This document shows positions 43,101 through 48,710 of a DNA stretch of 64,000 bases, one piece after another. Every line of letters begins with the position of its first letter. Within the stretch, counting starts at the first letter, position 1. Where the stretch lies: positions 102,685,142 through 102,749,141 of the forward strand of contig CM049306.1 in assembly GCA_026874595.1 (NCBI GenBank), in the 5' to 3' direction. The translations under genes were made by a program, and so were the position numbers. Under the pieces are notes generated by a model. That model was not told where the DNA came from. It was given only the letters and a program-made list of their open reading frames with translations, and ran no database searches. The DNA comes from Sipunculus nudus. Taxonomy: Eukaryota > Annelida > Sipuncula > Golfingiida > Sipunculidae.

Positions 43101-46017
43101 GATTGCAGACCTCTGATCACTCTTAAATAGAGGCAAGTTACCTCTTTTCCTCACAAGTAAACATTCACTGGAAATTCTGTGCATATCAGAGAAAACTCAG
43201 ATATTTCAGCTGGTCCACATGTTAAAACTTCCTTATTGTATTATAACTCATTGGAGTTTTGCTAACAATTAAAACCAAAATTTTACCATGCAATAAATAT
43301 CTCATCAGTAAAGAGCAGTGACATTGAACAACTATAGCTTCTATTCCATGACCATTTCAGTGTGACCCAAAGAATTAATATACTACCTTTTAGAAACATT
43401 ATTTTAAGGGAAAATTTAAATATTATAAGTAATTGCTATTTCTTAAATCAAATCATCAAATTTCTAATTACTAGAACCTAAAACATGGAAGGCCAGGATT
43501 TAGGAAGATGAAATTAACTCATGGTTTCGTTTCTTTCACAGCCTGTCATCAGAAGAAATATTAGACAATGATGACCAAGGAGTCATTCTGCCAGCAGACC
43601 TACCAGATGCCAACAACATTGATTATACTGACTACCTTAAAACCCTCATCCCTGATACTCAGGCCCTACAGCGATCATCTGGCATCACACATCAGACCGA
43701 AAGTACTCCACGACCCTCCTACCTCTGCTGGTGTCAGATGAAACGATACAACAAACCTGAACATTCAGTACCAGTGTGTCTACTTCTAGTTCGCCCAAAC
43801 CTTCATATATTCCGTGTAGAAAGTTGGTGTGGGATCCACACTGAGGCTCCAAAAGTCAGCCATATTTATTGCCTCCCTTTACCGAACATTCAGCAGGTGA
43901 ATCTAGGTCATTGGAGTCTGTCTTTGAGGATCGAAGAAGCGTTTGTCGGCCCTCAGGGAACTTTCACTTTTATCAAGGATCATTTGATGATGCGCGAGTT
44001 TCTCAAAAGTCTGCAAGAGAACTTCAGGATCAGCCAGAGTGGTCCGTATAAAGAAGAAGAACTTCCTCTAAGTCAGGCCCAGGACTTGGCTACATGTGTA
44101 CGACATTGTCACCTGTCAGAACTAGATATCACTTGTGCAACAAACATCAAACTTTACATGATAGTCCGCAGTACCATCGTATACAACCTAGAGAAAGCAT
44201 CTTCAAAACTAGAGGTGCGATCAATGATTTTAACCTCAAACCAGATGTTTTTACTCAAAGAAGATTACACTCATACTCCAGTGCCAACATTTGCTATTGG
44301 TCCATCTAATATCCCAGAGTTCCAGATTGTAGCAGAAATCCCAGTAAAGCAGTCTATGTCCTCCTGTCACCTTTATGATTTCAATGACAAATCGATGGAG
44401 AAAGTTGATGTTCCGCCTGGTATGCACTTGCCAGGGTCAGGGATCAAACTGAGTTTTATCGCAGAAGATCCAAATGATATCAAGGAGCTGGATTTGGTCA
44501 TGTACAGCAGTGAACAACGTGACTTCTTCTTGGCCAGACTGACAGATATGAGATGTCAGAAATCATCACCAGAGCATGTAGTGTCTACCCACGATGCACC
44601 TGTGACAGCTGACAACTTGACCAGCGGTTACAGTCATCAGAACACTCCAGTCATAATAGCAGAGTCAGCTGAGGGTGTCAACAATGTCAGTCAGAGCACT
44701 AGCAGACCAGTTCCTCCAACTAATTTGAATATTCATGAGCATGCAAATCAGTACCCTACAGTGGAGCTGCTTTCACATTTAACAACATGTAATGAGAGGC
44801 TGAGTCTTCAGCAGCCTTTGTCAAGACACATGAAGAATCTTGCCTCCATGACAGGAGAGGAGTTGGTGAATTTTTTTCACAGCAGTATTGCGTCAATAGG
44901 AATGAAAACTGAGGAACTGTATCACATACTCTGGACGTCTGTGATTCTCTTCACCTCTCCTGGCACAGAGATCCCTTCTTGTGTCCTGCTCACCAGCAAG
45001 TCTGTCTACTTCCTGTCAGACCAAGCACCATCGGGTGGGAAAATTAAACAGTGGCCGACACATCACAGGAACAGATCGGATGGAACACACAACAGAAACA
45101 ATTCTGCAGGAGAAAGTCACCATTCATCTGGAATTCTAGCAAAACCTGACACTGCCGACCTGAAGCTTCTGAAAGCATATAAAACAATAGCGCTGAGTGA
45201 CATCAAGCAGGTACACATTGGTCTGTTTGATCAGAGATTCCGCTTAACAGGCAGGACTCCTGATAAAATCATCTCTTGTGTGGTGCGAGACAGTGAGTTG
45301 ACTGGGGTCTTTATACAGCAGTTGATTTCTGTGCTTGGGCTGGTCACTCCGTCACCCTCCCCTGACATCCTGACGCCAGACACAGAGGCAGATTTCTACA
45401 AGATGTTCTCAGCCCCAAAAAGGAGTTTAAGTCAGGGGATGGTACTGGGTAGTAATGTGCGGTTTCTCTACCCAAATGAAGACATCGTTCAGGACGTTCT
45501 GTGCCTTGTGGCCAGCCATGCTCGGGAACCTGATACAGACACAAGTCTGTTGATGTACTCTTGTTTGTTTCTCAGTGACTCTCCTGAAGAACAAGTCCAA
45601 CCAGGTAAGATGAAATGCACTCCACGAACTCTTGTACTGACCAACTCCCATGTGACTTTACTGAGGGAAGACCATGTCAGCTATCCCTTGCCAGACTTCA
45701 TGAAAACATTGCCAGAATACCCACATTACGATGTGGATGAAATCCGCCATATTGAATCATTAAACAGCATTCGTGTGAGTGATTTTGGATCACATGATGT
45801 GACTCTGGTGTTTGTTGATGAGCCAGAAGAGCTGGTTGTTGACACCAGTGTAGATTATTACAGTGAACAAGATGAATCCAGCTTGCAAATCCCTCAGGTC
45901 TCACGCACCTTGCTGCTACAGAGTTTGTCTGAGAAAGAAAGACTGGTCAATTTAATCAGTAGGCAGTGGTCAGAATTGCATGATGGGAAAGAATTGTCCA
46001 TTCAAGTTGGCTCATGA
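1727..46017 (+). CDS. NISCH: nischarin (17-exon spliced gene, whole span)
   Basis: Animal nischarin binds PI3P on endosomes through its PX domain and, in mammals, binds integrin alpha5, Rac1/PAK1, LIMK and LKB1 to restrain migration; it is also the imidazoline-receptor candidate IRAS. Seventeen exons join in phase to 4308 nt, about 1435 aa (human about 1504). Order by residue: PX about 17-121 with KHRYSDF and LLPPKK; conserved helical segment [14 protein letters not shown] at 118-131; LRR region about 189-421 with LSHN and LDLSYN repeats; linker about 422-667; C-terminal region with four probable PH-like modules about 668-1423. The ATG at 1727 is preceded in frame by TGA. The long acidic poly-Glu tract I recall in human nischarin is not evident in the linker. 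No signal peptide or membrane segment is seen. Identity is firm; the exon 15 and 16 starts are the weakest borders. Confidence 0.93.
2271..2700 (+). repeat. SINE-like repeat with tRNA-Asn-like head, copy 1
   Basis: At about 2446-2517 there is a tRNA-like segment: box A TGGTGCAGTGGTAGCA, an anticodon-like CTTGTTAA (GTT, Asn) and box B GGTTCGAGACC. The anticodon loop is too long and the acceptor stem does not pair, so it is not a working tRNA. Similarity to a second copy at 6092-6520 runs from the tRNA-like head to GACTCGCTCCA and also upstream into an arm with an inverted pair (GTTAATTTTTTTAAG / AAAAATTAACCCTC). Confidence 0.75.
2860..3065. repeat. left arm of inverted repeat paired with 6690-6890
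   Basis: This stretch (GACATGCC, GTAGTTGGCAACATAAGCC, TACATGAATCCTA and other blocks) recurs in reverse complement around 6690-6890 (GGATTCATGTAATTG, GACATGTCATGGCTTATG). The arms are diverged. Together with the direct copies of the SINE-like unit they form a composite repeat block in intron 1. Confidence 0.65.
3061..4760. mobile_element. possible DNA element with ~230-bp diverged inverted arms
   Basis: Arms at about 3061-3295 and 4505-4760 are reverse complements. For example GAAATGGGAAGATTATTATT and ACCTTAATAA at 4590-4650 match 3168-3230 inverted, and CGAGGGAAAT matches ATTTCCCTCG. The outer ends carry CCGAGGATATTCC. The 1.2-kb interior shows no transposase ORF. This may be a non-autonomous TIR or foldback element. 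Confidence 0.6.
4766..6010. other. intron 1 sequence with one short tandem duplication
   Basis: No gene is seen. A unit of about 53 bp is present twice at 5646-5748, each copy with GAGCCAACA and CCCGTTACCAGCCAT. The rest looks like unique intron. Confidence 0.55.
6011..6520 (+). repeat. SINE-like repeat with tRNA-Asn-like head, copy 2
   Basis: Direct copy of the 2271-2700 unit. tRNA-like part at about 6258-6330: GGCACAGTGGTAGCAG, GACTTGTTAATCC, and GGATCGAGACCC, so box B carries a change. A further block at 6040-6095 (CAAGAATTCAGGC to CATCTGAAACGTTAG) matches 1863-1922, so the repeated unit may extend further 5'. Confidence 0.75.
6690..6890. repeat. right arm of inverted repeat paired with 2860-3065
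   Basis: Reverse-complement partner of the block just after SINE-like copy 1. A SINE-like copy and this arm lie close together at both sites, but with different relative orientation. Confidence 0.6.
7146..7180. repeat. 35-base C tract
   Basis: An uninterrupted run of C. Exact length in the assembly is uncertain because such runs slip in amplification and sequencing. Confidence 0.9.
7640..7965 (-). repeat. SINE-like repeat, copy 3 (inverted, eroded)
   Basis: Read on the minus strand it matches copies 1 and 2: GTAGATTTAAATATCC, AACTTGTCTTGCAT with GATGGTAGTGCATA in place of box A, then CGCCACCAGACAGAGACAC. Box B is not recognisable. It is an old copy. Confidence 0.6.
8444..8749. mobile_element. 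MITE with 21-bp perfect terminal inverted repeats
   Basis: AAAGGTATGGTTCTCAGGCAC at 8444-8464 is the exact reverse complement of 8729-8749. The interior is AT-rich with two GCCCGCAT(C/T)(A/G)ATTT blocks in direct orientation and no ORF. The element directly abuts the 5' end of the repeat at 8751. Confidence 0.88.
8751..9640 (+). mobile_element. family-A element (AGCTCAGCTGAC 5' end), 3' truncated
   Basis: Begins TAGCTCAGCTGACTTTCAGTC, then a CCGTCCGTC-rich stretch, GCACAAATCGTAACCG and several units with GGTCAAAGGTCAAGGTCACAG. The 5' end matches those at 25691, 48711, 57227, 57681 and 61371. The family 3' end (CAGCTGAGC..CCTTG) is absent. A 20-base G run lies just downstream at 9904-9923. 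Confidence 0.7.
10109..11651 (+). mobile_element. Helentron-like element with 179-bp central tandem repeats
   Basis: The 5' subterminal ATGCCCCCGCC (10110-10120) is the reverse complement of GGCGGGGGCAT (11618-11628). The 3' end is CTAG (11648-11651) followed by TTTT. Between them is a CCGTCCTTCCGTC run and about seven to eight copies of a 179-bp unit carrying CTGCAGATATTGG, TTTTTGGTGTGT and CAGATCGAGTTCGCG. No ORF of note. The plan fits 'pearl'/HINE-type non-autonomous rolling-circle elements of bivalves; the class is inferred. Confidence 0.75.
11652..13570. other. intron 1, 3' part, nothing recognised
   Basis: AT-rich unique-looking intron sequence ending in the exon 2 acceptor TGATATTACAG. 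No RNA gene, exon or repeat element recognised. Confidence 0.55.
13571..13654 (+). CDS. NISCH: NISCH exon 2 (PX core)
   Basis: 28 codons, phase 0 to 0, acceptor ATTACAG and donor GTGAGT. Encodes [15 protein letters not shown] then [13 protein letters not shown]. The Arg of RYSDF is the residue that contacts the 3-phosphate of PI3P in PX domains. Human nischarin has KHRYSDFHDLHEK at this place. Confidence 0.95.
14391..16045 (+). mobile_element. Helentron-like element (GCGGATAC family), copy 1
   Basis: Starts ATTGTAGCC with CAAAGTTTTGCGGATACTATG, matching the copy at 56455. The 3' end has GGTGGATAC, the hairpin TAGTCG-CTTGT-CGACTA, then 8 bases and CTAG followed by TT. In the 56455 copy the 5' end reads GTATCCACC, giving a subterminal inverted repeat with GGTGGATAC. 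Internal units carry AAAATTTTGC, TCTTGGATAGCTTT and GGTGGCGCCACC. A segment of about 0.5 kb (from about 15010 to 15493) is repeated at about 15494-16015, and the first copy ends inside GATTTTGGTGG, short of the hairpin. Confidence 0.78.
16160..17516 (+). mobile_element. Helentron-like element sharing its 3' end with 38020-39103; 5' end unclear
   Basis: Ends in an imperfect hairpin (TGACACC-TGC-GATGCCA), then AAGAAATAT and CTAG (17513-17516), followed by TTAG. Internal units have GACCGAAGATCTTGGATAG and GGTGGCGCC(G/A)CCTT, plus about 170-bp units with GTACAGTCACCAAAC. A G run lies at about 17451-17466. The exact 5' boundary could not be set. Confidence 0.55.
17517..19663. other. intron 2 middle, nothing recognised
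   Basis: AT-rich intron with no recognised exon, RNA gene or repeat family. Confidence 0.5.
19664..20800. repeat. local duplication with CCCAGGAAAAA-type short tandem units
   Basis: A 53-base block (TTTACATTTTAGATTCAAGC onward) at 19664-19716 recurs without visible change at 20288-20340. Each is followed a few hundred bases later by a run of about 30-40-bp units with TTTCCCAGGAA, AATGGGAATTCTCATTTTTCC (19900-20075 and 20590-20800). Two copies of a duplicated segment, spaced about 620 bp. Confidence 0.7.
21341..21520 (+). CDS. NISCH: NISCH exon 3 (PX C-terminal half)
   Basis: 60 codons, phase 0 to 0, acceptor ATTGCAG, donor GTAAGT. Encodes [20 protein letters not shown] then a helix with [15 protein letters not shown] and [15 protein letters not shown] is the proline-rich loop typical of PX domains, and the helix matches human VEKREKDLEVYLQKLL. 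Confidence 0.95.
21961..22009 (+). CDS. NISCH: NISCH exon 4
   Basis: 49 nt, acceptor CCTTTTAG, donor GTAACT; ends with the first base of a Gly codon. Encodes [17 protein letters not shown], next to human EINGITAALAEELFEKG, which closes the PX region. Confidence 0.93.
22899..22994 (+). CDS. NISCH: NISCH exon 5
   Basis: 96 nt, acceptor TTTTCCAG, donor GTAAGC. Completes the split Gly codon. Encodes [19 protein letters not shown] then [12 protein letters not shown], matching the human VFAIGPLQLYAVTEQL stretch. Ends on the first base of a Glu codon. Confidence 0.92.
23335..23402 (+). CDS. NISCH: NISCH exon 6
   Basis: 68 nt, acceptor TTCTTCAG, donor GTAAGT, ending in phase 0. Encodes [20 protein letters not shown] and QMK; human has DLGHILDFTCRLKYLK. 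This joins the PX and LRR regions. Confidence 0.93.
24996..25091 (+). CDS. NISCH: NISCH exon 7 (LRR region starts)
   Basis: 32 codons, phase 0 to 0, acceptor TTTTCTAG, donor GTCAGT. Encodes [20 protein letters not shown] then [12 protein letters not shown], similar to human [20 protein letters not shown] / SIFKSLHQVE. Confidence 0.9.
25122..25571 (+). mobile_element. family-A 3' end copy flanked by a 12-bp direct repeat
   Basis: Matches 59910-60212 almost base by base, including CAGCTGAGCGCCGTGACCC and the CCTTG 3' end (CTTG 25549-25552). TTATCTCTGGTT stands at both 25122-25133 and 25560-25571. The copy lacks the 5' part of the family. Confidence 0.7.
25691..27926 (+). mobile_element. family-A element, full length, ~340-bp central repeats
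   Basis: Starts TAGCTCAGCTGACTGTAAGTC; near the 3' end AGTCAGCTGAGT (27893-27904) gives the subterminal inverted repeat. The 14-bp palindrome TGACCCATGGGTCA (27909-27922) directly precedes CTAG (27923-27926), followed by TTTTT. Six units of about 340 bp each carry GCACAAATTGTAA, GGACCTAGAATCTTCATTC, AATTAGGTCTCTGTTACCC, a C run or CCAGAATAATGG and CTGCAGACTGGTGGCACCACC. No protein is encoded. Confidence 0.82.
28082..28177 (+). CDS. NISCH: NISCH exon 8
   Basis: 32 codons, phase 0 to 0, acceptor GCTTTGCAG, donor GTAGGT. Encodes [20 protein letters not shown] then [12 protein letters not shown]. The counterpart human segment (SHCDAKHIRGLVASKPTL and on) is poorly conserved, so identity rests on phase and position. 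Confidence 0.85.
28783..28959. mobile_element. possible small mariner-type MITE, TA flanks
   Basis: Starts CAGGGGAATCTC and ends GGTTTCCCAGTG, with TA on both sides (28781-28782 and 28960-28961). Internal blocks CATAGAGAGGTGCCCATAGTAG and ATAGAGGTACCCATAACAGAG repeat. The inverted ends match only partly. Confidence 0.45.
29032..29154 (+). CDS. NISCH: NISCH exon 9 (LRR)
   Basis: 41 codons, phase 0 to 0, acceptor GTTGTAG, donor GTAAGA. Encodes [20 protein letters not shown] then [21 protein letters not shown]. Human: [28 protein letters not shown]. The [10 protein letters not shown] stretch is an LRR consensus. Confidence 0.94.
29342..29456 (+). repeat. ~50-bp tandem repeat of the exon 10 acceptor region
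   Basis: ACTATGTGTATAGAAACTGG at 29342, ACTATGTATAGAAACTGATG at 29394 and ACTGTGTGTAAAGAAACTGG at 29444 are three tandem copies about 50-52 bp apart. The third runs into exon 10. The first two keep the AG|AAACTGGTGCC layout but diverge afterwards. Confidence 0.85.
29457..29652 (+). CDS. NISCH: NISCH exon 10 (LRRs)
   Basis: 196 nt, donor GTATGA, ends on the first base of a Gly codon. The acceptor is GTGTAAAG with a weak pyrimidine tract. Encodes [58 protein letters not shown] and KLESLKG; three LRRs very close to human (LDLSYNKLSSLEGLHTKLGN). The start is set by phase with exon 9 and by similarity from KLVP on. Confidence 0.94.
29668..29732. repeat. first monomers of the 40-bp minisatellite
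   Basis: GACCACCTAACTATGGGTAA and GACTACCTAGTGATGGGTAA lie 15-20 bp inside intron 10, before a non-repeat interruption of about 0.6 kb. They are the same monomer as the array at 30358. Confidence 0.8.
29733..30357. other. ~625-bp interruption of the minisatellite
   Basis: Both edges lie at TAATAACTAG of the repeat unit (29723-29732 and 30361-30370), as if a segment was inserted in the array. The left end has a hairpin (GTAAGCCTCCCAGTGAGGCTTAC), the right end GTCTCTGTATTATAGAGAC. No ORF resembling a transposase. Confidence 0.5.
30358..35065. repeat. 4.7-kb minisatellite, 40-bp unit, about 118 copies
   Basis: Two main monomers: type A TAATAACCAGAGTGGCAATG+TCAGACTACCTAATGATGGG and type B TAATAAATCGAGAGCCATTG+TCAGACCACCTAACTATGGG, each 40 bp. 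They form 80-bp A-B dimers and 120-bp A-A-B trimers. Rare variants (TGACTATGGG near 30711, 31111, 31271, 31671) recur at larger spacing, so blocks were copied as higher-order units. Monomers at both ends are more diverged. TAATAA in each unit prevents long reading frames in that frame. Confidence 0.95.
35319..35377 (+). CDS. NISCH: NISCH exon 11 (LRR)
   Basis: 59 nt, acceptor GTTTTCAG, donor GTATGT. Completes Gly, ends in phase 0. Encodes [19 protein letters not shown]; human HKLYSLVNLDLRDNRIEQ. Confidence 0.94.
35712..35840 (+). CDS. NISCH: NISCH exon 12 (last LRR and cap)
   Basis: 43 codons, phase 0 to 0, acceptor ACTGTAG, donor GTATTG. Encodes [38 protein letters not shown] and TRAAE. Human: IGSLPCLEHVSLLNNPLSII and DYRTKVLAQFGERASE. 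Confidence 0.95.
36294..36413 (+). CDS. NISCH: NISCH exon 13
   Basis: 40 codons, phase 0 to 0, acceptor CACTCTAG, donor GTAGGC. Encodes [30 protein letters not shown] and a basic tail [10 protein letters not shown]. Human: VCLDDTVTTEKELDTVEVLK / AIQKAKEVKSK. Confidence 0.94.
36414..37527. other. intron 13, nothing recognised
   Basis: AT-rich, no repeat family or RNA gene recognised. Ends at the acceptor CCCACTTCAG before exon 14. Confidence 0.5.
37528..37609 (+). CDS. NISCH: NISCH exon 14 (linker)
   Basis: 82 nt, acceptor CCACTTCAG, donor GTAATC at 37610; ends on one base. Encodes [20 protein letters not shown] and QDSSNLP, a low-complexity acidic/Ser linker with no clear human match. A second donor in the same frame lies 90 nt downstream at 37700, so the exon may be longer in some transcripts. 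Confidence 0.75.
38020..39103 (+). mobile_element. Helentron-like element in intron 14
   Basis: The 5' GTATCCC (38023) is the inverse of GGGATAC (39067). The 3' end has the hairpin TGGCACC-TGT-GGTGCCA (39076-39092), then AAAATTT, CTAG (39100-39103) and TTTAATT. Internal units carry TGACCGAAGATCTTGGATAG, TTCAAGACTGGTGGCGCCATC and TTTTGTGTGGTGTCCATC. A 22-base G run lies at 39040-39061. Confidence 0.75.
39741..39925 (+). CDS. NISCH: NISCH exon 15 (linker); start uncertain
   Basis: The donor CAG|GTAGAT at 39926 is clear. Two AG sites fit the phase left by exon 14: AAAG before 39741 (185 nt) and ACAG before 39756 (170 nt). Both read on as [20 protein letters not shown], then [20 protein letters not shown] and [11 protein letters not shown] recognise no domain; an open frame of this length with good composition and a fitting phase supports an exon. 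Confidence 0.7.
39926..40270 (+). repeat. 32-bp tandem array starting at the exon 15 donor
   Basis: GT of CAG|GTAGATAAGTAAC recurs at 39926, 39958, 39990, 40022, 40054 and 40086, exactly 32 bp apart. Each unit begins as a donor and ends CCCTACAG or CCCTTACAG, so each junction reads AG|GT. Later units (to about 40270) are diverged. Confidence 0.88.
40428..40475 (+). pseudogene. NISCH: duplicated remnant of exon 15 3' end with donor
   Basis: AACCAGCTTAACCATACAAC and AGCTAACATCCAG|GTAGAT copy the exon 15 end; translation [11 protein letters not shown] against [15 protein letters not shown] lies directly before it in frame, so it is probably a relic of a segmental duplication. Confidence 0.7.
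40541..42377. other. intron 15, 3' part, nothing recognised
   Basis: AT-rich unique-looking intron sequence; no exon, RNA gene or repeat family seen. Confidence 0.5.
42378..42559 (+). CDS. NISCH: NISCH exon 16 (linker)
   Basis: 182 nt, acceptor TTTACTACAAG, donor GTGTGA, ending on two bases of a Ser codon. Encodes [39 protein letters not shown] and [21 protein letters not shown]. An Ala/Ser/Pro-rich, probably disordered linker. Phase fits both neighbours. CAAGAG gives a possible alternative acceptor two bases later that would break phase. Confidence 0.78.
43542..46017 (+). CDS. NISCH: NISCH exon 17 (C-terminal half, stop)
   Basis: 2476 nt, acceptor TTTCTTTCACAG, stop TGA 46015-46017. The frame is open before the internal ATG at 43738, so the exon start at 43542 is used, adding [15 protein letters not shown] and more. 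Strong matches to human: [13 protein letters not shown] (ELFHSSIAEV), [18 protein letters not shown] (NVGLFDQHFRLTGSTP), [25 protein letters not shown] (SSEIFLLDEDCVHYPLPEF) and ISRQWSEL near the end. Four beta-rich modules each end in an amphipathic helix: A1 43711-44025, B1 44146-44550, A2 44860-45336, B2 45457-45978. In mammals the C-terminal region is needed for several partner contacts; module function here is not known. Confidence 0.96.
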
Positions 46018-46213
46018 TTGGATCATGTCTTCTGTTTCAACTTAATTGCCACTGAATTTCATGATGGGAAGGGATCATCCTTTCAAGTTGGCTCTTGATT
46101 GGATGACATCTTTTGATTAATCAGAATTGTATGATGGGAAGGGGCTATCTTTATATGCAGGCTTTTGATTGGATAAAATATATAAGCATGTCATTGTACA
46201 TAACAGAAATAAA
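46018..46213 (+). other. NISCH: NISCH 3' UTR with repeated stop-codon segment and AATAAA
   Basis: The last 45 nt of the CDS (45973-46017) recur at 46054-46098 and 46124-46168, with a partial copy near 46265. AATAAA stands at 46208-46213, the first good poly(A) signal after the stop. Others further on (near 47405) would give a longer UTR. Confidence 0.65.
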
Positions 46214-47022
46214 TCTTTCATTTAGATCTTATATTGGTTTGATAAAATCTTCTTGTGTGACAACATTGCATGATGGGAAGGCAGTATTCTCCTGAAAGAT
46301 CTAACCTGGTAGTATTTAATCATTGCATTAGTGAGCTCTGTCCTGTTATTGCTTCTGCAGATTTGCAAGTAACTTAACTTTTTGTTTCTATAAATTTTAC
46401 ACAATAGATGGTAGTTGTGTACAGTAGAAATGGGTTGCAGTGTGATCCATATGTAAAATATGAGAAAACCTGTGATGTACATATATAGCCTATGTAGCCA
46501 GGCAGTTGCACATATAGATAATGATTCTCGAACAACTATTTGATGAACACAGATTACTCTAATTGATGTACATGTATGTATGCAATTATATTATCACAAA
46601 TGTAAACCATGTTATACAAGTGTGTTGAGTATTGTTATCAGATTGCAATGGTTATTATTTGTAACAGATCTGAGTTGCACCATATCATCCATTCCACTAA
46701 TATTTGTTAACTTCATCATGCATTTGTACATATTTCCTATCATTTGATATCATTTTATGTATATGTGCTGGACATGAATGTAGTGGTAGTTTCTATTATG
46801 GGGATCATGTGTTGTTTCTATTACTGGATTGCACAAAACTGCAAAGAGTTCAAAGACTTATACACTGACTGACCTACTGTTTGTAAGCTTATATACCTGT
46901 GTTATAGAACTGTGTGGAGGGTAGATATGCTGAACGCTTGAAATAATTGAAACTAGATATGTGTAATCATACTACTACCTAGATACCCTGCAAGGATCCC
47001 TTAGTCAAGCTTCCATGTGTTG
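46214..47022. other. downstream of NISCH, nothing recognised
   Basis: AT-rich sequence, possibly an extended 3' UTR. No ORF with recognisable similarity. Confidence 0.45.
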
Positions 47023-47024
47023 TA

Positions 47025-47185
47025 CAGTGAAACCCATTGAAAGACCACCTGTCTATTAAGACCACCCTTGGATGAACCTGAAAGCATTCACGTTGGTTAT
47101 AAATGACCTGTCTAATAAGACCACCAATGAGTTAAGGCCATTTTTAGCCAGTCCCATGGGTGGTCTCATAACACAAGCTTCACTG
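47025..47185. mobile_element. 161-bp mariner-type MITE
   Basis: CAGTGAA at the left end and TTCACTG at the right end, flanked by TA on each side (47023-47024, 47186-47187). Inside, AAGACCACC repeats and GGTGGTCTC near the right end is its inverse. TA target sites and CAGTG ends fit Tc1/mariner non-autonomous elements. Confidence 0.75.
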
Positions 47186-47493
47186 TACAATGGTGTCACT
47201 CTTCAGTGACAGTTTCTTCTGACCAGTGGTTGAAAAAAATATGTGAAGGTGATCTAGATTGCCTCTAAAATTTAATGGATTATTCCTTTGGTGTTACCCT
47301 GTATATAATTTGTTGTGTAAATTTGCTAAGAAGTAACAGGCCAGCCAATTGGCCCACCAGTGAACCAAGGGAAAAACATAATTATTGTGCAGGTATCAAA
47401 AAAACTAATAAAACCTCAGTTTTCAGGATTGACAAGAAATGCAATTTAATGTTTGTTGGTAGGCCAATGAAAAATGTTATACTTGTTGTCATT

Positions 47494-48547
47494 TTGTTGT
47501 CCCCCACTCCGTGGATGCGGGGATATTGATTTGGGTTTGTCTGTGTTTCTGTCCATCTGTCTAGCTGTCCATCTGTCTGTCTGATACTTTGTCTGTCTGT
47601 CAGGTTTTCGTTTCCCTGCGATAACTTTCCTAAATATTATCCGATTTCATTCAAATTTTGGTCAGTGATTGCTCTCAAGCTTACCTAGGTTGGGATTGGT
47701 TTTGGAGTGTCTGGCTTCTGTCTGTCTGTCACTTTGTCTGTCCATCTGTCAAGTTTTTGTTTCCATGCTATTACTTTCCTAAATATTATCCAAATTCAAT
47801 CAAGTTTGGGTCAGTGATTGCTCTCATGCATACCTTGGTTGGGATTGGTTTTGGAGTATCTGGCTTCTGTCTGTCTGTCTGTCACTTTGTCTGTCTGTCT
47901 GTCAGGTTTTCGTGTCTGTGCCATTACTTTACAAAATTTTATCTGATTTCATTCAAATTTTGGTCAGTGATTGCTCTCATGCTTACTTTAGTTGAGATTG
48001 GTTTTGGAGTGTCTGGCATCTGTCTGTCTGTCCGTCACTCTGTTTGTCAGTCCCTCAGATTTTCATTTCCATCTGATTACTTTCCTAAATATTATCTGAT
48101 TTCATTCAAATTTTGGTCAGACATTGCTCTCATGCATACCTTGGTTGGGATTGGTTTTGGAGTGTCTGTCTTTGGTCTGTCTGTCACTTTGTCTGTCCAT
48201 CTGTCAGGTTTCTGTTACCCTGCTATAACTTTCCTTAATGTTATTCAATGTCAGTCAAATTTTGGTCAGTGATTGCTCTCATGCTTACCTTGGTTTTGAA
48301 TTGTTTAAAGTGTCTTGCTTATGTCCCTCTGTCTGTCTGTCACTGTCTGTCAGTTTGTCAGGTTTTCGTTTCTGTAGGATAATTTTCCTAAATCTTATCC
48401 GATTTCATTCAATTTTTGGTCAGTGATTGCTCTCATGCTTACCCTTGTAGGGATTTGTTTTGGAGTGTCTGGCTTCTGTCTGTCTGTCTGGTTGTCTTTG
48501 ACAACTAGATCCAAAAGCGGGGGACATTAATTCCACGAATTTGCTTG
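47494..48547 (+). mobile_element. Helentron-like element with ~152-bp central repeats
   Basis: 5' GTCCCCC (47499-47505) is inverse to GGGGGAC (48519-48525); 3' end CTTG (48544-48547) followed by TTT. Six units contain TTTTGGTCAGTGATTGCTCTC, TTGGGATTGGTTTTGGAGTG and CTGTCTGTCTGTC runs. The unit is close to a multiple of three, which keeps a 204-codon frame open by chance (47658-48272). Confidence 0.78.
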
Positions 48548-48710
48548 TTTAGTTTAGTGATGTTATTTGATAATGCAATTATGTGAACGATTATTGATAC
48601 ATTTGTTGCCAGAAAATATGAATTGCTTAGTAAGATAATACATATTATTCCTTTGTATTCCATATTATTTCTTCTTGAGCTGATCTTTTCATAAATTTTT
48701 GTTTTTTAAG

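Noticed and set aside
47658-48272. 204-codon open frame
   Set aside because: It runs through the 152-bp tandem units of a repeat element; the repeated residues (LVGIGFGVSG..LSVCHFVC) reflect the DNA repeat, not a gene.
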